Positions 54,398 to 64,000 of a stretch of DNA of 64,000 nt are shown here, in pieces. The notes under the pieces were generated by a model. The model made no database searches, was not told where the DNA came from, and saw only the letters and a program-made list of their open reading frames with translations. Every line of letters starts with the position of its first letter. Position 1 is the stretch's first letter. A program made the position numbers and the translations under genes. This DNA is from Byssothecium circinans (Eukaryota > Ascomycota > Dothideomycetes > Pleosporales > Massarinaceae): positions 1,225,189 to 1,289,188 of the forward strand of contig ML976983.1 of assembly GCA_010015675.1 (NCBI GenBank), in the 5' to 3' direction.

Positions 54398-56066
54398 TCA
54401 GCGCACATGCGTGTGGCCTGGACCCGCTCCCCTCTTTGCACCCTCCATGTTTTCTCTAAGCTCGGCCTCGAATCGGAATTGCTGCATCGAGTCCACTTCC
54501 GCTTGAAGCTGTTCAGGGCTCATCAGATCTCGTGTTGCTCGATGGGTGGGCGATCTTACCGCGAGGTCGAGATCCCCAGATTGAGAAGCTCGCTTGACAT
54601 GCAACGTGTTGAGTTTCCCGGGACTCGGATCTCGACTGATATCTCGCGGTGAGTTGAGGTTCGAGGAGTATGTGCTACTTGCTGATGTAGCCGGGAATTT
54701 GAAAGCGTTTGAATCCAGGCGTCCACTGTTCTGCCCTGGCGATGCTTGTATATCGACATCCGTGGGTCGTCTTGTAGAGAATTCGTTCATGCGGACGGGG
54801 TTTGCGGACCCGATTGAAGATAGTTTCGTGCCTTTCCTGGAGCCTATGGTGAAGGTGCCGCTACGCAAGCTGGGAAACGGTGATGAAGCCTTCGAGACGG
54901 CGCGCTTGATGCGGTGGCCTTTTGCTTGGATGAGTTTGGGCAGGCAGAGCGCACAGGCGACAATGAATCCGAGAGAGACTTCTGCTTCTGTCCAGAGACC
55001 GATGAAGAGGGCGTTGTGGGATACGTCGGCTTCGCTGTACACGGGAGCGATCTTTACGGTGAAAACAATGCGCATAGCGGAAGCGATGCAGGCACTATCT
55101 TGTTAGTTTTCGTTTGCTTGATAAGAAAAGTGAAACTCACAGTAGTCCGGTACCGAATAGAATGGTGACGGCAATCTTTCGTCCAAGCGGCACATTCAGC
55201 TTCCAGAGTCCTGTGGTAGGTAGGAGTAGGATGATGACATCCGAGACCATATTGAAGGCACCTTGAGCCAGTGTGATGTTGTTGACGTCATGGCACTTCA
55301 GGCCAGGGGTAAGTTTGTCCCAGATAGCCTGTCGCGGGTAGCAGTAGAAGGCGGTCCAGAAAAGGAGCACAAGGTACAGAACCGAACACGACGCAATCAT
55401 TATCCACGCGCCGTACCACATAGTTCGATTAATCTGCCTACTTGGGGCGAAGAGCCGAAGGTATTGCAGTAGAATTGCCATTTTGACAGCGAAACTGAGC
55501 GGGCAGTAGACGATTTGCGCTATGTTTGCCCACTTGTTCTGGTTAGCGTAGGTTCAAGTGTAACGGGAGATTTACATACGTAGAGTTGACGGAAAAGTTG
55601 ATCCAGAGTAACCTGCCATTGATGCACGCCAGAACCCCATTTGACCATCTGGTAGCCCAAACCGACTTCAGTAATAATGAGAGGAAACGATGCAAAAATA
55701 AACCCTACACGAGATCGTTAGCGACGATGTTCCCCAATCTTCGCAGATTCGCAACATACAATCCGCAAGTTCAAACGACCTGACAACCGCAAGCTTCGTA
55801 TAAATCCGAATCATTAAAAAAAGCCCCGGAATCGCAATGCACGTAATCGCCACCACCAAAAACCAGATCTGATCCGGACCATCGAGCGTCATCGTCCTGT
55901 CTGCGTCCTTGGGAACCGCGTCGCCAGTCATGGCCGGTAGCCCCAGCGCAAAAGTCCTAGCATCCATCCAAGACGGTTTCAAGGCCATGACTTCTGGAGG
56001 TATTTGCTGTTGTCGCGCAACTAGTGGGCCGGCGACATGGGAAATCAATTGCGCCAATGGCGCCAT
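54398..56066 (-). CDS. integral membrane protein of the fungal rhodopsin-domain (PTH11-related) family
   Basis: Exons (minus) 56066-55760, 55704-55580, 55538-55141, 55094-54398; introns 55, 41 and 46 bases; 508 residues. About seven membrane helices: 'IWFLVVAITCIAIPGLFLMI', then 'WFIFASFPLIITEVGLGYQM', 'IAQIVYCPLSFAVKMAILLQ', 'GAWIMIASCSVLYLVLLFWT', 'AFNMVSDVIILLLPTTGLWK', 'IAVTILFGTGLLACIASAMR', 'EVSLGFIVACALCLPKLIQA'. Extracellular-loop features include 'CYPRQAIWD' and 'CHDVNN'. A long Ser-rich cytoplasmic tail of about 170 residues follows ('SSPFPSLRSGTFTIGSRKGT'). No CFEM domain. The family is large and mostly uncharacterised; some members sense surfaces or hosts. Membranes: plasma membrane or vacuole. 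Confidence 0.88.
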
Positions 56067-58092
56067 GTCGTATTGGGGTTGAGGAAGTAGGGATATATCT
56101 CCAAGCTCTTTCTCTCAAAGATGGATGGTCAGATGATCGCGAGAAACAGACATTAAACCGCAAAAGCGTGACATAAAACAAGTAGATGCAGGAAGCAAGA
56201 AGACGCGATGTGTAAGATGGGGCCACGACGATAGACATAGTTCGGTGCAGGACGGGGATCGGACTTTTGAGGCGCGCCTTGGTCATCCCCGTGGCGCGGA
56301 CCGCATCTTGTGCGATTCTAGAATGGACCGATTCGACATGGGTGAGATGCAAGCCATGGCTGAGGATGTCATGCAGCGGGCCGAGTGCGCGGCCCGTGAA
56401 GAGGGTTGATGCTGCGTACTTAGAGCCCCTGGAGACGCGCGCGGGGAACACGTTGCGCTGACCTTGTTCGCCCGCAATAGTAAAGCTTGTGTGTGCGATG
56501 ATTTGAGTAGGCGGTGGTTATGGTAAGTAATGGTGTTGAGTGTCGAGACTTCGGATGACATGCTGAGTGAAGAGTGGGGGCTGAGCTAAGAGAACCTCAA
56601 ACGAGCCTCTCGGCCCTGATTGGCGCGGACTTCAATATCAGATCCTAAGCATTGAACAATAATGGACCGTAAGCATGGTCGTCCGATCTCCGGAGTACCC
56701 TGAGGCGTTCTTCACACCATCTGCCAGGCCTCGCTCTGCCATGTGTCGGGAATAGATTGCCCGGCGGTCTCACCACGTGGAATATAGAATCTATGCATGT
56801 CGCCCGTAAAACCGGTGTGCGGGTGGCTATTCCCATGTTGCGCACAAGAATAGTAAAGAGGCGGAGCGCGGCTTGCCGGTGTTGGGATAGTGGACATGCA
56901 CAGGGAAAGCTTAGCTGACCGTTTAAAAAAGATTTGGTAGCGGAGGAGCGATTGTACTCCATTGCGACGTCTCCCCGCGCAAACGAGATTCAACATTGTG
57001 ACGATTGCGTGACTTCAATGTTCGCGGTAGCGTGAGCAAAGGGCCTTCAACCTGGTATGCTGTTCAATGCCTTTCGGCCCGTTCCTTTCTGGACGTTTGA
57101 GGTAACACACATGCCAGGTGTCACCCTTTTGCAATGCGCTGGGCATCTGCCGATTGTTCATCGTTTCCAGAACCACCAGGAAGTGTCTATGAACGTCCCT
57201 GCGCACGAGAAACCCGCCGCAACGAGGTACTTTGACTTTACACTACCTATACTATACGCGCTTTGTAGTATCTGCTATAATAACGCGTAGATTAAATAGA
57301 GTAAGCTATTCTACTAAGACTAGTGCCTTCGCACCTAAAAATTACCAATTCTTTATTCCCTTCCATACCTAGTGTTGCGCAAGGCATTATTGTATCGTAG
57401 CACTAATTTGCCTTACTACAGCACTGCAACCAGGCCCTTCCCGCTATTAATCTCACAGAAGGGTCATTTCAAGCGTACAAGTCCCATCATAGTGCTAAGA
57501 GGACACTATTAGTTTTACGGTTGCTGTCGCACGCAAAATCATGCGAGGTCGCCACCCTAGTCGGTACTTCCAGAGAAAGCACTTTCTATTTACAGTTAGC
57601 GCAAGATGAGCTGATACGGAGTATTTTACTTATGTCAGCAAATGGGCCAAGCCTGTGGCTAGTTAGCCTGTGGCTGTGCAGAGGCTTGAACCAGCAACGT
57701 CTAAAAATAATCTCGCATTACAGTGCTTAACACACGTGACACATTATATTCTCTTGCTATATACAGTCGCGCGCAGAATTGGCTTCCGGCTTTTGTAGTT
57801 ACAAAAAGGTCCAGTTCGTACGGATCTAGCATTGCTTAGCGGAAGCATTACCTAATTCATCGAAGACTGGAACATGAAGATTGCTTCTTAAATCACAGTA
57901 CAGTACGCGATTCTAGGCAGCAGCTGACCGTCCCCGCTTTAAGCTTGACTGACCTTCACTTTCATTCTTCGCCACGCGCAACCTCCCCCGGTGCTTTGTG
58001 TTAAACCTATGCCTTCTTAACAGCCATTATCATTTCTTCGCCGCCGCAGGCTTTTTGACATTATTACACTTTCCCCGCTTAGTTTTACTGCG
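56067..58092. other. 2-kb intergenic region, repeat-like in part
   Basis: 56067-57060 contains the promoter of the rhodopsin-domain gene; minus-strand open frames here lack family motifs. 57235-57330 and 57560-57790 are AT-rich with many TA dinucleotides, like RIP-decayed repeat, with no recognisable ends. Confidence 0.4.
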
Positions 58093-60195
58093 ATGACCTC
58101 ATGTATCATCTGCAGAGACCTCACACAGCCGCCTAATCTGGTTCCTCCCATTACAAGTACTACTCTTGCGTATAGCGAGCTTCAGAAATCGGCGGGAAAT
58201 GGCTGCTCGGGATGTAAACTACTTTTCGTAGGACTTTCTCAGCTGCCGAATGATTATGCAGAAGAGACAGTCCGAATTAACTGAGAGATAAAACACAAAC
58301 AGGGTCATGCGGTCCGTCGTAGACTCAGTGTTAATTACGGTTCGGCGACGAGGTCTGGAATAGAATACTTTGTCCAGGGATGTAAGAAATGACGTACATC
58401 TTTCGTCTTGCTCTATGGAATTGCTAAATCTCGAGTAGCCGATATACGCCCGTGGTGGATCCCTTCGGACCTTTGCCGGACTTCTGGAGATACTTCTTCG
58501 CTGAAAGCTTTGGAACGAGCGAACGATTGGCTCGAGCAGTGCGTAAAGAACCATAACAAATGTCGACACGACTCAAGCCCACTTCCCACCCGCATACTGG
58601 ATATTGGGAGTGAAGACAAACCTATAACAAGGTTGTATATTCCGAAGACGAACGAAGCAGCGAAATATGCCTGCTTGAGTCACTGCTGGGGTAGAGCCGA
58701 GTTTCTGAAAACTACAATCCATAACATTGGGAAACACTGCCTGGGAATTGATATTCTCTCATTACCGAAAAATTTCAGAGACGCCATAACATTTACTCGC
58801 CAACTAGGCATTCAATTTCTATGGATTGATTCTCTTTGTATTATCTAGGATGATAAGAGTGATTGGGAAAAGGAGGCAGCAAAGATGGCCAACGTCTATG
58901 GTAACTCTTTCGTCACCTTAGCGGCAACAAAGTCAGCAGATGCTCACGGTGGACTTTTCTCAAGCACTTGGGATCTAAAAATTCAAGTTCAAGATTCCTA
59001 TGGCACAAAAATCCCTGTTTACTGTCGACCTCGGAGCGGACACTATCTTGGCCAAACGCGTTTGGAATTGCTGCCCTACCACCGATATTTCCCTTTGCTA
59101 GAGCGCGGATGGGTTTTACAAGAAAGATTTCTATCTCCCCGTGTGCTTCATTTCACCACTGAGGAGCTAATTTGGGAGTGCATGGAGAGCACAACCTGCG
59201 AATGCTCTGGAGTTGCGGCGGACTTGGGTGATTCACTACCTCCCAAGAAAAACTTCGCTGAAGCATATAATGCATCGGAAACCAATTATCAAATACAAGG
59301 ATGGCGCGACCTTGTCAGTCACTATTCTACGCTCCAGCTTTCCTATGAAAGCGATAGACTTCCGGCTCTTGCTAGCATGGCAGAGTTAATGAAGACAAGG
59401 ATAGGTGCAGAATATGTTGCTGGTTTGTGGAAGAGCAGCATAATTGGGGATTTAGCATGGTACACGTTGGGGCCATGCAAGGATACCACATCGCGGTCTC
59501 CGTCCTGGTCATGGACCTCGCTGAACAGCGGGATTCGATTTGGCATTGATGCAACGCAGAATGTACACAACTATGCCGTGAATGTCAGCGAAAATACAGA
59601 AAGCATAGGATCCGATGATATGGTACGAGCAAACTCTACGACGCTGAAACTCTCGGGCCTGTTACTGGAAGCGATGGTAGTCGTTGAAAAGAATCATGCG
59701 GCATCTTCTGTATTAATGGGGATTGCGTCCCTAAAGGCTATAGCAGATAATTCGGATCAACAATCTGAAGAGATGGATTCATTTTCCCCTTCCGATATGC
59801 CGATTTACAATGAGTATGATCTTATCGCCGCTAAAAGCACTGACATAATACGGAAGTCATGGAAGGAATATTTCGATTGCGATTTCTGCGCAGACCATTA
59901 TTTGGCCCAGGAAGTAGCTGCGGGTATCCGGTGTCATCAAAAGGTTTTTTGTCTGAAACTTATAGGCGATGAAATGTCAACATTTTATCTTATTTTGGCA
60001 CGTGTGGATGAGAAGAATGAGACATATCGGCGCATTAGGTTGGCGAAGGATTCTCATACTTTTCAATATATGAGGAATTTACGGCAGGAATCAGATCTTT
60101 TCCATGACGACAATAATGAAGATGATCTTACCCCCTCTATTTCTATAGAGGACTGGCTTGGTGGTGCTAATCAGAGGACTATAAATATTATTTAA
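58093..60195 (+). pseudogene. HET-domain (HET-6-type) gene with two nonsense codons
   Basis: Exons 58093-58381 and 58439-60195 with a 57-base intron (GTAAGA...GTAG); 682 codons including two internal stops: TGA at 58282-58284 and TAG at 58846-58848. Everything else keeps frame. N-terminal Cys cluster ('SCIICRDL', 'GNGCSGCKLLF'), typical of long HET proteins; HET core 'KYACLSHCWG', 'LGIQFLWIDSLCII' followed directly by the TAG, then 'DWEKEAAKMANVYGNSFVTL', 'LERGWVLQERFLSPRVLHF'; C-terminal 'RSPSWSWTSLNSGIRF'. The TAG stands where relatives have Gln, i.e. one C-to-T change. No sensor repeats or NTPase. Expected ancestral role: heterokaryon incompatibility. Read-through, sequencing error or a real loss cannot be separated from sequence alone. 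Confidence 0.83.
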
Positions 60196-60235
60196 AGATC
60201 TTTTAAAAGTTTTGAACTTATTTCAACTTTATTTT

Positions 60236-60553
60236 ATTGTATATCTTATTACCGCATAAGTGCCCGGAGGCTGGATTGGTTTATTTGGTAGACTGACGGC
60301 GGGTGATATTAAAGGCGAGGAAGGTATAAACTTAATGCGCATAGGGTGTCTAAGACTAGACATTAGTAATAGGAACTCTTCCTCTAGCAAGGTATTGCTG
60401 ACTTTGAGCTTGTTTCTCCCTCGAACAGCGTCCATGAGCATGATGATGCAGGGTAGAGAGGGGAACACCGCTACTCTCTGCTAGTGCAGCATATGTTATT
60501 CTAGGTACGTCTGAAGGGAGGCCTTCCGCTAGCACCTGGCTGGCTCGGTCCAT
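60236..60553 (-). pseudogene. pogo/Tigger-type (Tc1-mariner) transposase N-terminal relic
   Basis: Minus strand: 60553 downwards reads a psq-type helix-turn-helix ('DVPRITYAALAESSGVPLST' then 'LHHHAHGRCSREK', 'AQSQQYL'), then after a frameshift the following transposase segment ('LLLMSSLRHPMRIKFIP', 'NKPIQPPG'). These match the DNA-binding start of fungal pogo-like DDE transposases. The catalytic domain is absent. No terminal repeats were found. Confidence 0.7.
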
Positions 60554-61897
60554 ATTTTGATTCTGGTGGAACGTTTAGAAGAGCCAAATGGCGATAGGCG
60601 GCAATAAGGAACGCCCACGCTGGCTGCCAAAAATAGTCATTCATGGATGTTTCAAGAAGAGCGCCATAATTTAAGGTAATTTAGGCTTAATATAGAATAT
60701 ATTATAGGACTAATGTATATTGGCTAAATCTTAGTATTAAGATCCCTCTATATAAATAAATTTGAAGTATTATATTAAAAAAGGCTGGGTCCCATTAAGT
60801 TTAAAACTATCTTCTATTATGATGGTTTAGGGCATGGAGCATGGGCTACCCATATATATGCGGCCCATGCACATGATCCACATAGTATATAATTCTAAGG
60901 GACTCCCGATATATGCGAACTAAGAGACCTTTGGTACTTACATGTAATATGAATAATGTCAATCCAACCGTGCCGGGACGCATGGTGTAACGGGACACAT
61001 TTCCTTCCGGACCCTCAGGTTGCCCGCAGCGCACTTGTATGTAAACAAGCGTAATGCGCATCTACTTTATAGCTCTCGTTCTCCTAGCACACCAGTCTCC
61101 GACGCTAAAAAGCGCGTGGTAAACTGTGCTGTCGCTCGTTCTATTAATGCTGTCCCTGACTCTCCACTAATACCCCCCTGTTTACCCGCGACGATACACA
61201 TCTGCAAAGAGCTCGGTGGGCTAGAAAGGAAGCCAAGATAGCAAAGATTAAGACTGCAGTCTTAAAAAGTCAATTTAAGGTTATTAGGATATATCCCGGC
61301 AGTTTCTCCGCGTAGACGGCAGGTTTATTAAATCGCGTCTAACAGGCCGTGCGTCTTTAGCAGCTCTTGGCATGCTGCAACTAACAGTAGCGTGCTGAGA
61401 TGTCTGCGCGGCCACGTTGCGCGCTGTGGCTAGGAATTGCAGCTTCGAGCACTCCGCCCGAGGCAGCTCTTATTCCCGACTTTGCAGGCAGCTGTTGGTC
61501 CAGTCGTGCAACAAGACAGAGTCTTTACATATACACGACCTACAGCGCTGCGCGCCCTTCCTCGTTAACATGAGTCTCGCAAGATGCTACGATGACAGTC
61601 TAGGTAGGAATCTCTACCCGCTGGCACCCTGATCATGTGCACAGTCGCCCAACGTGCGTTCACATAGCGAACGCTAGCCAGCGCAAGTTGTGAGGCGGGG
61701 CAGCGCAGGATGCTCGATGTGCCCAGCATCCGCTCAGCCTGGTCGCATGCACTGCCTCGACAGGCAGCCTTCACGGCAGCCCAGCGTAAGCGTCCTCTGC
61801 CCGCTTCGCTCTGTCGCGACGATGCCTTTCCACTCTCGACACCAGTAAAGTCGTTCGCGCCTCGCCTTTCCTTGGCTAAGCCAAAACTGCAAACGCC
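60554..61897. other. intergenic, AT-rich decayed DNA and NLR promoter
   Basis: 60655-60800 is AT-rich and TA-dense, RIP-like. 61020-61290 is purine-rich and could be an old repeat. No gene supported before 61898. Confidence 0.4.
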
Positions 61898-64000
61898 ATG
61901 CGGCTTCTCCACTTTGACGCGCTGGGAAGGCTTGTCTTGACAGATTTCCGCGGCAAAACGATCCCGCCCTACGCCATTCTGTCGCACAGATGGAGCGACT
62001 CCGAGATTCTTATCGAAGACATATCGAATGGAACCTACAAGGAGAAGGAAGAAGGTTATCGAAAGCTCCAGTTTTGCGCCGAACGGGCGGCGCAGGACGA
62101 GCTGCAGTACTTCTGGATCGACACATGCTGCATCGACAGGTGGAATAACAACGAGCGCTCGAAGGCGATCAACTCGATGTTCCAGTGGTACAAGGGTGCA
62201 GCACGATGCTACGTCTTCTTGTCAGACGTGTTAGTGTCGACTGAGACAGCGCTGGCTCAACGGAGCGACTGGGAGGCGTCTTTCCGTGCAAGCGCATGGT
62301 TCACGCGGGGATGGACGCTCCAAGAGCTAATCGCGCCAGTGTCAGTCGAGTTCTTCTCGTGTGAAGGACATCGCATAGGCGACAAAGCATCGCTTGATCA
62401 GCTACTACACGAGATGACCGGCATCCCGCTCGCGGCACTGCGCAACTGTCCTTTACACGAGTTCAGTACATCTGAGCGAAGGCGATGGGCCAAAAATCGC
62501 AGAACAACAGAAGAGGAAGACATTGTATACTGCCTGCTTGGGATTCTTGGCGTTTCTATGCCCACCGCGTATGGCGAAGGACAGGAGAGTGCAGGAAGCA
62601 GACTGCAGGATGAACTGGAGGGAGCTAGTAACGCACCGTCAATCATCCCGTTCTCACAAAACCCCCGCTTCGTCGGTCGAGAGTCACAGCTCGCCGAGCT
62701 AGAAGCGAAGCTCTTCAGCAACGAACACACTACTACTACACTAGCGATCGTTGGCCCTGGTGGAACAGGCAAATCGCAGCTTGCGCTCGAGGTTGCACAC
62801 AGAACAAGGCAGAACAATAAAAGCTGCTCGGTCTTTTGGATAGACGCGAGCGACAAAGACAGCCTCTACCAATCGTATGCAAGTGTTGCGCAGAAGCTTA
62901 GCGTTCTAGGCTGGGACGACGATCAAGCCGACATGAAGCAGCTTATAAAACGCTGTCTAGTAGAGATTGGTGCGCGACAATGCTTGCTGATCTTCGACAA
63001 CACAGAGCACACCACTCTGCAATCTGGCGGCTCGTCCACGACAGAAGCGGCGGACTTAGCCGACTGTCTGCCGCAGTCTAAGCTATGTTCTGCCATCTTC
63101 ACGACAACTAACATCGACACAGCTCAGGCGCTTGCTTCACAGAACATTGTAGCGCTGCGAGAGCTGACACTAGATACGGCGCTGAAGATGCTGCAAGTCC
63201 GCTTAGCGAGGCCGCTCGCGAACACTGAGCAGCAGGAAGCCAAGCACTTGCTAAGAGCGCTATCGTATCTGCCTCTAGCAGTTATGCAAGCAGCGGCATG
63301 TATAAAGGCTAGCGGTATGACGGTGCAGGAGTACCGACTACAACTGGACGAACATAGAGAATTAGGTATCGAGCACAGCGGTGACTCGTCTGAGGGCAGA
63401 ATACAAGACTCTGGTGTGAAAGATCCTGTCGCTGCTGCGCTGTTTCTCTCCATAGACTACATCAGTCGTGATAATGCGTTTGCCGCAGACTGTCTGTTTC
63501 TTGCTGCATGCGTGGACCGAAAGGACATCTCGCTTGATCTTCTAGAGGCAGCCTCGATGCAAGCAAGAGAAGATGCTATCAGGATGCTTGACAAGTATGC
63601 GCTAGTCACCAGGCGACCTGCTGAGTCTGCGCTCGATGTTCATCGACTCGTCCATCAAGCTCTACGCAAGCGGCTGCAAGTGCAGGGACGGCTCGTACAG
63701 TGGACTCAACACGCAATCATACAGCTGCTGCGGGTGTTTCCAGATGATGATCACAGCAACAGAAGCAAGTGGAGACGACTGCTTCCGCATGCCCAGTATG
63801 CTCTGTCGCATAGTCCGGCGGTTGACGACGACGAAGAAAGATTGCAGCTTGCATCAAGATGTGCTACGACTCTGTCTAGTGACGGACGGTATGAGGAGGC
63901 TGAAGAGCTACAGGTGCAAGTGATGGAGACTCGCAAGACGAAGCTGGGAGCCGACCATCCCGACACGCTGACCAGCATGGCCAACCTAGCGTCCACATAC
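61898..64000 (+). CDS. HET-NB-ARC-TPR NLR protein, continues past the right edge
   Basis: From ATG 61898 the frame is open for 701 codons to the last base of the window, with no intron needed. HET domain: starts 'MRLLHFDALGRLVLTDF', 'IPPYAILSHRWSDSE', 'YFWIDTCCIDRWNNNERSKA', 'ARCYVFLSDV', 'SAWFTRGWTLQELIAPVSVE', 'EEDIVYCLLGILGVSMPTAY'. NB-ARC: 'RFVGRESQLAELEAKL', P-loop 'AIVGPGGTGKSQLALE' (about 286), Walker B-like 'CLLIFDNTEH' (about 364), 'YLPLAVMQAAACI' in the GLPLA position, then the winged-helix region to 'LDVHRLVHQALRKRL'. From about 655 a kinesin-light-chain-type TPR begins ('YEEAEELQVQVMETRKTKLG', 'ADHPDTLTSMANLASTY'), so further TPRs lie to the right. Role: fungal NLR, recognition by TPRs, HET cell-death effector. 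Confidence 0.93.
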   Translation, partial: MRLLHFDALGRLVLTDFRGKTIPPYAILSHRWSDSEILIEDISNGTYKEKEEGYRKLQFCAERAAQDELQYFWIDTCCIDRWNNNERSKAINSMFQWYKGAARCYVFLSDVLVSTETALAQRSDWEASFRASAWFTRGWTLQELIAPVSVEFFSCEGHRIGDKASLDQLLHEMTGIPLAALRNCPLHEFSTSERRRWAKNRRTTEEEDIVYCLLGILGVSMPTAYGEGQESAGSRLQDELEGASNAPSIIPFSQNPRFVGRESQLAELEAKLFSNEHTTTTLAIVGPGGTGKSQLALEVAHRTRQNNKSCSVFWIDASDKDSLYQSYASVAQKLSVLGWDDDQADMKQLIKRCLVEIGARQCLLIFDNTEHTTLQSGGSSTTEAADLADCLPQSKLCSAIFTTTNIDTAQALASQNIVALRELTLDTALKMLQVRLARPLANTEQQEAKHLLRALSYLPLAVMQAAACIKASGMTVQEYRLQLDEHRELGIEHSGDSSEGRIQDSGVKDPVAAALFLSIDYISRDNAFAADCLFLAACVDRKDISLDLLEAASMQAREDAIRMLDKYALVTRRPAESALDVHRLVHQALRKRLQVQGRLVQWTQHAIIQLLRVFPDDDHSNRSKWRRLLPHAQYALSHSPAVDDDEERLQLASRCATTLSSDGRYEEAEELQVQVMETRKTKLGADHPDTLTSMANLASTY

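Noticed and set aside
56283..57060. Minus-strand open frames upstream of the rhodopsin-domain gene
   Set aside because: No recognisable motif, poor composition and no splice pattern; treated as promoter or intergenic.
1..64000. CRISPR arrays, bacterial-type operons, ribosome-binding sites, riboswitches
   Set aside because: The sequence is eukaryotic (spliceosomal introns, fungal families); no regularly spaced repeats of CRISPR type were seen.

Overview
The window is from a filamentous ascomycete (Pezizomycotina). The support is: introns mostly of 46-60 bases with GTRNGT...YAG borders, HET-domain and STAND/NLR genes, lineage-typical families (GH35 beta-galactosidase, haem-thiolate peroxygenase, fungal rhodopsin-domain protein), and a transposon disabled by C-to-T-type nonsense changes as expected of RIP. 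I cannot name the species. Splice sites and joined lengths were worked out by eye from reading frame and conserved family motifs; there is no transcript evidence.

Layout. 1-4.2 kb: the 3' part of a NACHT-WD40 NLR gene, split by a complete hAT element with perfect 8-base target duplication and 22-base inverted ends. 4.9-16.1 kb: two GMC oxidoreductases (minus), a secreted haem-thiolate peroxidase/peroxygenase and a secreted GH35 beta-galactosidase (plus). 16.8-17.8 kb: dead 3-ketosphinganine reductase. 18.3-19.2 kb: fungal hypothetical. 19.7-33.1 kb: a compact metabolic block with two paralogous FMN-dependent NtaA-type monooxygenases, a Baeyer-Villiger-type monooxygenase, an UNC93-like transporter, an MDR reductase and a sugar porter. 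33.4-37.7 kb: intact HET-NACHT-WD40 NLR with 12 WD units. 38.6-40.8 kb: a PD-(D/E)XK-like nuclease-fold gene lying between diverged direct repeats, then a C2H2 zinc-finger pseudogene. 42.2-43.5 kb: conserved fungal hypothetical. 44.8-47.3 kb: HET-ankyrin gene. 48.4-56.1 kb: small or housekeeping-like genes (GRF-like zinc ribbon, small secreted Cys-rich protein, two J-domain proteins, a small hypothetical, a rhodopsin-domain membrane protein). 58.1-60.2 kb: a HET gene with two nonsense codons. 60.2-60.6 kb: pogo-type transposase relic. 61.9 kb to the right edge: a HET-NB-ARC-TPR NLR, open for 701 codons and running off the window.

Two themes stand out. First, five HET/NLR loci with three different sensor repeats (WD40, ankyrin, TPR) in 64 kb, two of them broken, one by a mobile element: an allorecognition/immune-like gene island. 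Second, the 19.7-30.5 kb block pairs two-component-type FMN monooxygenases with a BVMO, an MDR reductase and a transporter around divergent promoters, which looks like an oxidative catabolic (or tailoring) cluster whose substrate is unknown; neighbouring secreted GMC oxidoreductases, peroxygenase and beta-galactosidase could supply extracellular steps. No polyketide, peptide or terpene synthase is visible in the window.
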